DNA of 64,000 bases from an uncultured Desulfovibrio sp. (GTDB taxonomy: Bacteria; Desulfobacterota; Desulfovibrionia; Desulfovibrionales; Desulfovibrionaceae). A program made the position numbers and the translations under genes. Within the stretch, counting starts at the first letter, position 1; the number at the start of each line of letters is the position of its first letter. The stretch is from contig NZ_CAJUBO010000007.1 of assembly GCF_910584445.1 (NCBI RefSeq), positions 43,118 through 107,117 on the forward strand. Direction: 5' to 3'. Shown piece after piece: positions 1 through 7,240 of the stretch. The notes beneath the pieces were generated by a model. That model worked only from the letters and a program-made list of their open reading frames with translations. It searched no databases and was not told where the DNA came from.

Positions 1-750
1 GGGCAGACCTCCCTTGCCGTGGCCGAAATCGGCAAGTTCGACACGCTGGCCCAGACGTGGGTGGTTTCGCAGCCCTATACCGTGGGCGTTCTGCTGTCCT
101 CCAGCAACGCTTCGACATGGACGCCCCATCAGGACAGAGACCTCGCGTTCCGCCTGCTCAGGGCCGAGTTCACGGCAGCGCCGCAACAGGTGGATTTGGG
201 TGCTGCCGTTGCCACGGATACGGCTACGGACATGCTCCTGTTCAGCCTGGCGGACATCCCCACGGCCAGGAGCCGTATTGAGTACGAGCTGGCCCTGCCG
301 GACGAGAGCAAGGTAACAGTGGCCGAGGGGCAGGCCGTGCGCCTGGCGAACGGCGTTTCCGGGCAGATCGGCGTCAAGGCCACGCTTTCGGGAGACACGG
401 CCTCAAGCCCTGTGCTGTATCCCGGTACGATGCTGGTCTGCGGCGAGGTGGCCCAGAGCGCCGACTACTATACGCGCTCCATCCCCGCAGACAATGCCGT
501 CAAAGCCATCCTCATTTATGACGCGATCATCCCGACCGGGGCGACGGTTACGCCGGAACTGCGCGTGGATTCCGGCGAGTGGCAGGCCATGACGCAGCAG
601 AGCGCGGTCAATCAGGGGGATGGCCTTGTGGAGTATCATTTCGGGCTGGACTTGTCCGACGCCGATCTGGTCAAGGCGCGGTTGACGCTCACCGGCACCG
701 GCACGGCGCGGCCCCGCGTCCGGAATATCAGGCTCATGGCCCTGGCATAA
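1..750 (+). CDS. phage structural protein, 5'-partial
   Basis: The reading frame is open from the first base, so the gene most likely begins upstream of the window; a GTG at 19 is only an internal possibility. About 250 residues are visible, mostly beta-type sequence with no signal peptide or membrane segment. The stop lies 12 bases before the tail-fibre start, so the two genes are probably co-transcribed. Position just upstream of a tail fibre gene suggests a tail or baseplate-proximal protein. That role is inferred from context; I do not recognise the family. Confidence 0.6.
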   Translation, partial: GQTSLAVAEIGKFDTLAQTWVVSQPYTVGVLLSSSNASTWTPHQDRDLAFRLLRAEFTAAPQQVDLGAAVATDTATDMLLFSLADIPTARSRIEYELALPDESKVTVAEGQAVRLANGVSGQIGVKATLSGDTASSPVLYPGTMLVCGEVAQSADYYTRSIPADNAVKAILIYDAIIPTGATVTPELRVDSGEWQAMTQQSAVNQGDGLVEYHFGLDLSDADLVKARLTLTGTGTARPRVRNIRLMALA

Positions 751-762
751 GGAGACAGCAGT

Positions 763-2283
763 ATGGTTATGGACCCTCGCACCGCGTATCTGAATCTGCC
801 CCTGCCGCATGAAAAAAATGATTTGCGGGAAGATTTGCCGCGTCTCATAGCACAGGCCAATGGCTTTGACGCCCACGCCAAGACCACGGACACGGCCCTT
901 GCCGCGCGTCTGGAGCAGGCGAACGCCGCCGATGATGCCATAGCCGCGTTGGAGGCCCGCGCCACGGCAACGGAACAGGCGCAGGGCGTGACCGCCGCCA
1001 CCGTGGCCGAGCAGGGGCAAACGCTGCTCGCTCATGCCGCCGCGCAGGAGGCGGAAGCGGAGGCCCGCGAAGCGGCGGATGATGCCGAGGCTACAGCCCG
1101 GCAAGAGGCGGACGCCGCGCACGAGGCCAGCACAAGCGCCCACGCGGCCCTGTTCAAGCACCTTGCCACCGGCTCGCTCTCGCCGGTCATCGGGATATGT
1201 CTGGCCGAGGAAGGCGGTGGGGCGGGAAGCTGGTGTCATGTGGACAAGGATGGCCTGCCGGTGACGCCGCCCAGGAGCTACTTTGACCACCATCCGACCT
1301 ACAAGGCCATCCGCCGCGTCCTGGTGGACGGCCAAATGATGCAGGAACACAGCAAGTTTTACTACAAGGCGGGGGCAATCGCCTCCGGGCCGCTGGAGGG
1401 CAAGTGGGCGCGCTGGATCAGCCCGGATTCGCTGGAAGGATTCAAGGTCTTTCCCTCATTCCTCAAGGCGGGGCAGGAAATAGACCACTGGTATTGCGCC
1501 ACCTATCAGGCCATCGACACCACGCCGGACGCGGCCAATGCCCAAAAAATCCTCGGCAGCCGTCCGGGCAGGCAGCCGTTCACCAATGTTGATTTCCCGA
1601 CCATGCAGGCCATGTGTGCCAGACGCAATTCCGGCGGCGTGACCGGCTTTGCCATGTGGGACATTTACCAGGTGTCCGAGATTCAGCTTCTGGCGTTGCT
1701 GGAGGCGGGCACAAGCGACAGCCAGGCGTTTTACGGCCCCGGCTGGGTGGACGGCCAGTGGCGGGTGGTGAGCAATGTGGCGCAGTTTGACGCCAAGTGC
1801 GTGGATGATCCCACCGTGGCCTCGGCAAGCTGGCGCGGCCATGTGGGCCTGTGGGGCAATGTCTGGCAGATGGTGGACGGCCTGAAGACGCGGGATTCCG
1901 ACAAACACATTATGATTTACAAAAACGACGGGTCAAAGGCGTGGATTGATACCGGCATTGTGGCCCCGGAACGTGCCAAGTTCGGGACAACCTACACCCA
2001 TGCCTGGCCGGTGAATTTTCGTCACCAGAGCGGCGAAGGGTTTGACCTCGCGGATATTTTCTATCCTGAAACGCTCTCCACGGCAGGCGAGGATGGTTCG
2101 GGAGGCAGCGTCCCGGACGCCTACTGGGGGTGGCAGCCGGACTTCGGACAGGGGCAGGATCGCGTCTGTTACCTCGGCGCTCGCTGGACGGACGGTTCGC
2201 GTGCGGGCCTTTTCGCCCTCTATTTGTACCATCCGGCGTCCCTCGCGAGCATCGACCTTGGTTGTCGCCTCGCAAGGGCGTGA
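763..2283 (+). CDS. phage tail fibre with C-terminal C-type-lectin-like (variable-region-like) module
   Basis: This 506-residue protein has an N-terminal head typical of phage fibres. An Ala/Glu-rich, probably coiled-coil stretch follows at about residues 40-130. The C-terminal half looks like the formylglycine-generating-enzyme/C-type-lectin fold used by diversity-generating retroelement (DGR) targets such as Mtd. The last 41 residues (466-506) carry the alternating aromatic/glycine pattern around LGARW, AGLFALYLY and LGCRLARA seen in DGR variable regions. Many codons there end in C or T at places where templates usually have AAC or AAT. A GC-rich hairpin follows the stop codon. No reverse transcriptase or template repeat is in the window. 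The fibre role is well supported; diversification is inferred. Confidence 0.75.
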   Translation: MVMDPRTAYLNLPLPHEKNDLREDLPRLIAQANGFDAHAKTTDTALAARLEQANAADDAIAALEARATATEQAQGVTAATVAEQGQTLLAHAAAQEAEAEAREAADDAEATARQEADAAHEASTSAHAALFKHLATGSLSPVIGICLAEEGGGAGSWCHVDKDGLPVTPPRSYFDHHPTYKAIRRVLVDGQMMQEHSKFYYKAGAIASGPLEGKWARWISPDSLEGFKVFPSFLKAGQEIDHWYCATYQAIDTTPDAANAQKILGSRPGRQPFTNVDFPTMQAMCARRNSGGVTGFAMWDIYQVSEIQLLALLEAGTSDSQAFYGPGWVDGQWRVVSNVAQFDAKCVDDPTVASASWRGHVGLWGNVWQMVDGLKTRDSDKHIMIYKNDGSKAWIDTGIVAPERAKFGTTYTHAWPVNFRHQSGEGFDLADIFYPETLSTAGEDGSGGSVPDAYWGWQPDFGQGQDRVCYLGARWTDGSRAGLFALYLYHPASLASIDLGCRLARA

Positions 2284-2309
2284 ACTGTTTACGGGATACG
2301 GGCTTACTG

Positions 2310-2341
2310 TGCCCGCCGAAGGCGGGCATTGAAATTTTTTT
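2310..2341 (+). terminator. GC hairpin with T-run behind the tail fibre
   Basis: An 8-bp perfect stem (2310-2317 with 2321-2328) closes a GAA loop. Six bases later comes a run of seven T (2335-2341). It reads as a Rho-independent terminator. The same location and shape, a short GC stem just past the variable region, is also typical of the hairpin that DGRs need at their target. Confidence 0.65.
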
Positions 2342-2358
2342 GAATTTTGGGGGTATGA

Positions 2359-2622
2359 ATGGACATTCTCATTTCTTGTGAGGGCAAAACCTTTCCGGCC
2401 AGTCTTGAGCCGGGTGATACTTTGGCCCTCTATTCCGTACCGCAGTCGTACAGCGAGGACGGGCTGTATCTCGCCCGCTGGGCGCAGGGCGAGCTTGAAC
2501 CTGTGCCCGCCTGCGATAGCGTGGGCTTTTTGCTCAAATTGCGCCTTGAAAGCGGCCAGGACGGGCTTGAAACCCTGCGGGAAATCTATCTGGCGGAGGG
2601 GGTGGAATATGCCGAGAATTGA
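2359..2622 (+). CDS. small phage protein, unknown
   Basis: An 87-residue acidic protein that starts 76 bases after the tail fibre and overlaps the next start by 14 bases. It has no signal peptide, membrane segment or cysteine cluster. Its place between a fibre gene and a DUF4376-like gene suggests a small tail-end accessory, perhaps in fibre assembly. This is position-based only; I do not recognise the family. Confidence 0.55.
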   Translation: MDILISCEGKTFPASLEPGDTLALYSVPQSYSEDGLYLARWAQGELEPVPACDSVGFLLKLRLESGQDGLETLREIYLAEGVEYAEN

Positions 2623-2980
2623 GACAGGGCAGGATAAAGAGGCCATGCGCGCGCGGATTGACGCCGAAACCAGCGCGGCAATCCTGGCGGGCTTTGACTA
2701 CATGGTGGACGGCGAGGTGCTTCACTTCTCCTATGATGCTTTTGACCAGCAGAATTTCGCGGATACGGCCAACGCCTGCCTCCTGCAAAAAAGCGGCGCT
2801 CCCGGCCTGCCGGAATCCGTGACATGGAACGCCTACCGGGCCAACGGTGAGCTTGTCCAGCTTGCCTTGTCCTCCGATGCTTTTCTGATGCTCTACACCG
2901 CCGGGGCGCTGGCCCACAAGGCGGCCTGCATGGCCGAGGGCGGCCAGCGCAAGGCCGCGCTTGAAGGAGGCGCGGCATGA
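2609..2980 (+). CDS. phage protein resembling DUF4376 (tail-associated)
   Basis: This 123-residue protein starts at an ATG inside the end of the preceding gene, and its stop overlaps the next start by 4 bases, so translation is probably coupled. A segment around FDYMVDGEVLHFSYDAFDQQ and QKSGAPGLP fits the DUF4376-type domain often found in or beside tail-fibre proteins. A longer upstream extension in this frame was rejected because it runs out of frame across the preceding gene. Function is not known beyond the tail association. Confidence 0.6.
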   Translation: MPRIETGQDKEAMRARIDAETSAAILAGFDYMVDGEVLHFSYDAFDQQNFADTANACLLQKSGAPGLPESVTWNAYRANGELVQLALSSDAFLMLYTAGALAHKAACMAEGGQRKAALEGGAA

Positions 2981-3225
2981 TCCGGCACTGGCTCAAGCAA
3001 AGCCTGGTGGCCGTTGACCAGCTTGCCAACGCCATCCTTGGCGGATGGGCGGACGAAACGCTTTCCTCGCGCCTCTGGCGTAACCGGGAGCGCCCCGGCT
3101 GGAAGCAGGCGCGCAAGGCGCTTGATTTTGTGGCCGCGCGCCTAGGCGATGCCGACCACTGCCGCCAGTCCTATGAAAGTGAGGCCAGGCGGCTGCAATG
3201 CCCCCCGGAATTGCGCGAATCCTAA
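2977..3225 (+). CDS. small phage protein, unknown
   Basis: An 82-residue basic protein coupled to the previous gene through an ATGA overlap. It has a weakly hydrophobic amphipathic N-terminus (LVAVDQLANAIL) but no convincing membrane helix. Small proteins of this style are frequent near the late-gene end of prophages, but I cannot assign a function. Its stop codon lies inside the stem of the following terminator. Confidence 0.55.
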   Translation: MIRHWLKQSLVAVDQLANAILGGWADETLSSRLWRNRERPGWKQARKALDFVAARLGDADHCRQSYESEARRLQCPPELRES

Positions 3226-3265
3226 TCACCTACGTCATTTATTGACTTAGATGATTAGGGTTTTT
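3221..3265 (+). terminator. Rho-independent terminator of the tail operon
   Basis: A long imperfect hairpin: CCTAATCA pairs with TGATTAGG (outer arms 3221-3228 and 3252-3259). Inner pairs are CTA/TAG and GTCA/TGAC around a TTTAT loop. A T-run follows at 3261-3265. The stop codon of the preceding gene sits within the left arm. Confidence 0.8.
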
Positions 3266-3297
3266 CTCCATGCCCCCCGCTAAAAAGGGGGTATAGA

Positions 3298-3495
3298 ATG
3301 AAAGCCTACGGTAAAAAGCGTTACCCTGATGATGACTGCCATGTGATCGGCCATCTGACGGACTTCAGCGGCAAACGTTCCTGGGCCATTTACCGGACGT
3401 ACACGCCGTTTTGTCACCGCCGCCACAAGGTTCTCACTACCAACAAGGGTGCTGCCAGGCGCGCCAACAGGCTCGAATGCGATCTGACGGAATAG
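3298..3495 (+). CDS. small basic phage protein, unknown
   Basis: A 65-residue basic protein with a good ribosome-binding site (AAAGGGGG upstream of the ATG) between two terminator-like hairpins, so it is probably its own transcription unit. Its position just before a DNA methylase recalls Mu, where the small regulator com precedes mom. However, it has only three scattered cysteines and no zinc-finger pattern, so it should not be called Com. Confidence 0.5.
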   Translation: MKAYGKKRYPDDDCHVIGHLTDFSGKRSWAIYRTYTPFCHRRHKVLTTNKGAARRANRLECDLTE

Positions 3496-3511
3496 AAATC
3501 GCCAGCAACGT

Positions 3512-3557
3512 CCAAAAGAAGGCCATGCTCCATTGCCGGGGCATGGCCTTCTTTTGG
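3512..3557. terminator. 17-bp perfect inverted repeat, probable bidirectional terminator
   Basis: Arms 3512-3528 and 3541-3557 are perfectly complementary over 17 bp around a 12-base loop. The arms end in AAAAG/CTTTT, so a U-rich tail could form from either strand. It separates the 65-residue gene from the adenine methylase. Confidence 0.6.
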
Positions 3558-3817
3558 GAGGGGAACTTTGCAAAAAGTCTTTGCATGGCCCGCGTATTGT
3601 CCGGGAAATACTGCGCAGGCGGGGATATCTTGTGCGGCAGGAGAGGTGGGGGCAAACTGGCAGGCTGCCCCCACCGACGGGCTCCAAGCCCGCCACGGCC
3701 CACGGATGGAAATACGACTTCACCATCCGCGAGTAGCCGCCTGTATATGTCCGCGAGGGACGAATCTGTGTAGCACGGCGGCTGACTTTCGGGCCATAAT
3801 CAACGGAGTCAAGCTTC
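3558..3817. other. gene-free spacer before the methylase
   Basis: Between the 17-bp repeat and the methylase ATG I find no convincing gene. One frame from a TTG at 3581 stays open to 3736 with fairly natural codons and could be a decayed small gene, but it has no good start site. A GTGGGGGC/GCCCCCAC inverted repeat lies near 3645-3675. Confidence 0.35.
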
Positions 3818-4603
3818 ATGTCCAATCTCTCTGCCCGCTCTCCACTGGCTGGCTGGATGGGCGGCAAATCGCGCCTCTCAAAACGCATCGTGGCCATGCT
3901 GCCGGATCATGTCTGCTATTGCGAGCCGTTCGCAGGAGCGGCCTGGGTGTTTTTCCGCAAGGCCGAATCCAAGGCTGAGGTTATTAACGACATCAACCAT
4001 AAGATCGTCACGTTCTATCGGGTCATTCAGCATCATCTGGAGGAATTCGTCCGCTACTTCAGGTGGGTGCTGATTTCCCGTGACGAGTTTGAGCGGCTCA
4101 AGAGGGCCGGGCCTGACACCCTGACCGACATTCAGCGGGCGGCGCGGTTCTATTACCTCCAGCAGATGTGCTTTGGAGGCAGGATGAACGATAATCCGAC
4201 CTTCGGCTATGCGGCGGTACGCGGCCCCAAGGTCGATCTTTTAAGGATAGAGGAGCAGCTTTCGGCGGCACATCTGCGGCTTGCCCGGACGTATATCGAG
4301 TGTCTGCCGTACCATGAGGTCATCAAAAGGTACGACAAGCCTACGACGCTCTTTTATATCGATCCGCCCTATTGGGACTGCGAGGATTACTACGGGAAGG
4401 GGTTGTTTGACTGGGAGGACTTTACCATTCTGGCCGAGCTTCTGGGGCGCATAGAGGGCAGGTTTATCCTCTCGCTGAACGACAAGCCGGAGGTGCGCAA
4501 GATGTTCTCGTCTTTCAGCTTTGAAACCGCCGATGTGCCCTATACCTGCAGCAACGGCAAAAACCTCGTTTCCCCGGAACTGCTCATCCGCAACTTCGAC
4601 TGA
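3818..4603 (+). CDS. D12-class DNA adenine-N6 methyltransferase (Dam-like), prophage-borne
   Basis: A 261-residue protein of the Dam/D12 family. It has the N-terminal GGKSRL motif (about residues 15-20), the S-adenosylmethionine-binding EPFAGAAWVFF segment (about 35-46), and catalytic motif IV DPPYW at residues 182-186. It methylates adenine N6 in a short site that cannot be read from the sequence. No partner endonuclease is adjacent, so it is an orphan phage methylase, probably protecting phage DNA or acting on regulation. It is the last gene before the prophage end, the position where Mu keeps its modification gene mom. Confidence 0.9.
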   Translation: MSNLSARSPLAGWMGGKSRLSKRIVAMLPDHVCYCEPFAGAAWVFFRKAESKAEVINDINHKIVTFYRVIQHHLEEFVRYFRWVLISRDEFERLKRAGPDTLTDIQRAARFYYLQQMCFGGRMNDNPTFGYAAVRGPKVDLLRIEEQLSAAHLRLARTYIECLPYHEVIKRYDKPTTLFYIDPPYWDCEDYYGKGLFDWEDFTILAELLGRIEGRFILSLNDKPEVRKMFSSFSFETADVPYTCSNGKNLVSPELLIRNFD

Positions 4604-4621
4604 TTTCCCCATAAAACAAAA

Positions 4622-4655
4622 AACGTGCCAGGGCTGATTTCAGCTTTGGCACGTT
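4622..4655. terminator. hairpin at the prophage right end
   Basis: AACGTGCCA (4622-4630) pairs with TGGCACGTT (4647-4655), with inner GCTGA/TCAGC pairing. It follows the methylase stop by 18 bases and abuts the terminal repeats. A terminator that shields host DNA from phage transcription is likely. Confidence 0.6.
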
Positions 4656-4695
4656 CTCATTTCTCGTGCGGCGCATTCTCATTTCTCGTGCGGCC
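4652..4695. repeat. two adjacent 22-bp repeats, candidate transposase sites at the prophage right end
   Basis: The 22-mers at 4652-4673 and 4674-4695 agree at 20 of 22 positions. Both contain TTCTCATTTCTCGTGCGGC. Directly adjacent 22-bp sites are the arrangement of MuA-binding sites R1 and R2 at the right end of phage Mu. CTCACA follows at 4695-4700, offering a terminal CA before sequence that reads as TRAP permease. Confidence 0.55.
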
Positions 4696-4700
4696 TCACA

Positions 4701-5786
4701 GCCGGTATCATGATGGGCGTGGGCGGCATCAGCAAACAGCTTTTTGAGCTTGCGGACGAGATCGTGGGCGGCATGTACGGCGGCATCGCCATCGCCACCA
4801 TCCTCACCTGCATGTTCTTCGCCGCCATCAGCGGCTCCGGCCCGGCCACGGTGGCGGCCATCGGCATGCTGACCATCCCGGCCATGGTCGAGCGGGGCTA
4901 CGGCAAGGTCTTTTCCGCCACCATCGTGGCCTGCGCGGGCATCATCGGCGTCCTCATCCCGCCGAGCAATCCCTTCATCGTCTATGGCGTGCTTGCCAAG
5001 GTCTCCATCGGCAAGCTGTTCATGGCCGGCATCCTCCCCGGCGTCCTCACCGGCGGCGCCCTCATGGTGTACAGCTATTTCTACTGCCGCAAAAAGGGCT
5101 GGCGCGGCACCGGGCGCCCCTTCAGCTGGCGGCGGCTGCTCACCTGCGTGAACAACGCCAAGTGGGGACTCATGGTGCCGGTGATCATTCTGGGCGGCAT
5201 TTACGGCGGCGTCATGACCCCCACGGAATCGGCCGCCATCGCCGCCGCGTACGGACTCATCGTCGGCATCTTCGTCTACAAGGGCATCAATCGCTCCAAT
5301 TTCATCTCGCTCATGGTGGACTGCGGCGTCACAAGCGCGGTGGTCATCATGCTCCAGGCCATGGCCGGCATTTTCGGCTATGTGGTCGCCATCGAGTCCA
5401 TCCCGCAGCAGATCGCCCAGGTCATGCTCAGCCTTTCGGACAATATGTGGACCATCCTCCTCATCATCAACCTCTTCCTGCTCTTTATCGGCACCTTCAT
5501 GGAACCGGCGCCCGCGACCATCATCCTGACGCCCATCCTCGTGCCCATCATGGTGAGCCTGGGCATGGATCCCATCCACTTCGGCGTCATCATGACCCTC
5601 AACCTGGCAATCGCCTTCGTGACGCCGCCCGTCGGTCCCAACCTCTTCGTGGCGAGCAGCGTGAGCGGCTGCGGCCTGGGCGCCATGAGCCGCGAGGTGG
5701 TGCCCATGCTCCTGGTGCTTTGCTTCGTGCTGGTGCTCGTCTGCCTGTTCCCGTCGATCAGTCTGCTGCTGACGCGGAATATGTAG
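4701..5786 (+). pseudogene. dctM: TRAP transporter large permease DctM, 5' end lost to prophage insertion
   Basis: The frame encodes about 360 residues of a DctM-type TRAP permease. It has many membrane helices and the conserved AAISGSGPATVAAIG, IIGVLIPPSNPFIVYG and VTPPVGPNLF segments. Full-length DctM is about 425-430 residues, so roughly the first 65-70 residues are missing. The homology begins at AGIMMGVGG, right where the prophage repeats end. TRAP permeases import organic acids with a periplasmic binding protein and a small DctQ subunit; neither is in the window and both are expected beyond the left end of the prophage. An internal ATG at 4710 could start a truncated product but it would lack essential helices. 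Confidence 0.85.
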
Positions 5787-5945
5787 CGCGTTTTCGCAAT
5801 GAGATTGCGTAAACCTCTGGCGGACGCGGGAGCAGGCGCCCGCGCCGCAAAGGCGGAAAACCACGCTTTTCCGCAGAAATGACGAGAGCGAAACCTGAGG
5901 GAAATATCTGTTTTGCAGATATTTTCCTCAGCAAAATACTCCAGG
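5787..5945 (+). repeat. dispersed multi-hairpin repeat, family 1 copy A
   Basis: It starts directly after the dctM stop and shares its whole layout with 62402-62580: an initial GCGTTTTCGCAA..TTGCGTAA hairpin, GGCGGAAAACCACGCTTTTCCGC, then CTGAGGGAAATATCTG..CAGATATTTTCCTCAG, ending GCAAAATACTCC. No gene lies here. A perfect 16-bp GC palindrome follows at 5976-5991. Confidence 0.75.
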
Positions 5946-6026
5946 ACCATCCACCTTTTGCGGCGCTCCCAGTGACAGGGGGCGCCCCCTGCCGGACGCG
6001 CGGCGCGCGCTTCGGCCCAGGAGGCC

Positions 6027-7184
6027 GTGATGAATTTTTCCTTCATGCAGCACGTCAGGATCTGGGAAGAGCCTGGCGCGCTGGACAGGCTCGGGGAGCT
6101 GATGCGCCAGTGCGGCCATGCCAGGGCATTTCTCGTGTGCGACTCCGGCATCGTCAGCCTCGGCATGGCTGACAGGGCCATCCAGGCCATCCGCAAAGAG
6201 GGGTTCACCGCCACGCTGTATGACAGGGTGCGGCCCGACCCCGCGGCGGACATTATCGACGCGGGCGCGGAACTGTGCCGGAGCGAGGGCTGCGACTGCG
6301 TCATCGCCCTGGGCGGCGGCAGCTCCATCGACGTGGGCAAGGGCGTCAATATCCTGCGCAACAACCCGGGCCATATCCTGGACTATGCCACGGGCAGCCG
6401 CGTCATGCGGCCCTCGCCCGGTCTGGTGGCGATCCCCACCACGGCGGGCACGGGCAGCGAGCTTTCCAACGGACTCATCGTCACCGACCCCGCCACCGGC
6501 GTGAAGGTGCCCATCCTGGCGGTGAACGGCATGGCCGAATACGCCGTCCTGGACGCATCGCTCACCCTCGGCCTGCCCCCCACCATCACCGCCCTTACCG
6601 GACTCGATGTGTTCTCGCATGTCTGCGAGTCCTCCATGTCCGTCCTTGCCTGCGAACTCACCGATATCGTCTGCGAAAAGGCCATGACCGACGTGGTGGC
6701 CTTCCTGCCAAGGGCCGTGGCCGACGGCAGGGATATGGCGGTGCGCCGGCGCATGCTCTCCCTGGCGGCCATCGGCGGCTGGATGCTCGCCTGCGCCTCG
6801 GCCCATATCGGCCATTCCTTCGCGCATGTGCTGGGCGCAAAGCATCACCTGCCCCATGGCCTGGCCTGCGCCTGGAGCCTGCCTGCGGCCTTCGACTTTC
6901 TGGCGGAAAGCCAGACGCCCAAGATCCGGCGCATCGGCGAGATCCTCGGCGCGCGCTTCGACGGTGCGGAAAGCCCGCGGGCCGTGGCGGAAAAAACCTC
7001 GGAGGCCTATGGCGGCTTCTGCGCGTCGCTCGGGGTGCGGCCGCCGTCCCTGCCGCCACTGGACGAGTCCGACCTTGCCGCCACGGCTGAGTCCATCGCC
7101 CGCGAACCGCTTGCCGCCCTCTGTCCGCGCCGCGCGGAGGCGGAAACCATAAAACCGCTCCTGGCGCGGCTTTATGGCCTGTGA
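6027..7184 (+). CDS. iron-containing (group III) alcohol dehydrogenase
   Basis: A 385-residue Fe-ADH family oxidoreductase acting on an alcohol/aldehyde with NAD(P)H. The dinucleotide-binding GGGSSIDVGKG motif is followed by TTAGTGSE and the metal-ligand region GLDVFSH, HIGHSFAH and HHLPHG, in family order. AGGAGG precedes the ATG. It follows a TRAP permease and precedes a porin, so it probably acts on a compound imported by that system. In related gut desulfovibrios such enzymes reduce sulfoacetaldehyde or other aldehydes; which substrate applies here cannot be told from the sequence. Confidence 0.88.
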   Translation: MMNFSFMQHVRIWEEPGALDRLGELMRQCGHARAFLVCDSGIVSLGMADRAIQAIRKEGFTATLYDRVRPDPAADIIDAGAELCRSEGCDCVIALGGGSSIDVGKGVNILRNNPGHILDYATGSRVMRPSPGLVAIPTTAGTGSELSNGLIVTDPATGVKVPILAVNGMAEYAVLDASLTLGLPPTITALTGLDVFSHVCESSMSVLACELTDIVCEKAMTDVVAFLPRAVADGRDMAVRRRMLSLAAIGGWMLACASAHIGHSFAHVLGAKHHLPHGLACAWSLPAAFDFLAESQTPKIRRIGEILGARFDGAESPRAVAEKTSEAYGGFCASLGVRPPSLPPLDESDLAATAESIAREPLAALCPRRAEAETIKPLLARLYGL

Positions 7185-7240
7185 GTCGCTGTTTTCGGCG
7201 TTCACCAGTGTGCCAGGCACTTAAAAAGGGGAGGAGGAAA

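Noticed and set aside
3298..3495. Com-like zinc-finger regulator of the phage methylase
   Set aside because: The position fits Mu's com, but the three cysteines are not arranged as a zinc finger.
2281..4603. DGR template repeat or reverse transcriptase downstream of the tail fibre
   Set aside because: I looked for a near-copy of the variable region and for reverse-transcriptase motifs (such as YADD) and saw none in the prophage part of the window.
4584..5864. Minus-strand open frame of 426 codons over dctM
   Set aside because: His/Asp/Glu low-complexity translation, antisense to a clear TRAP permease.
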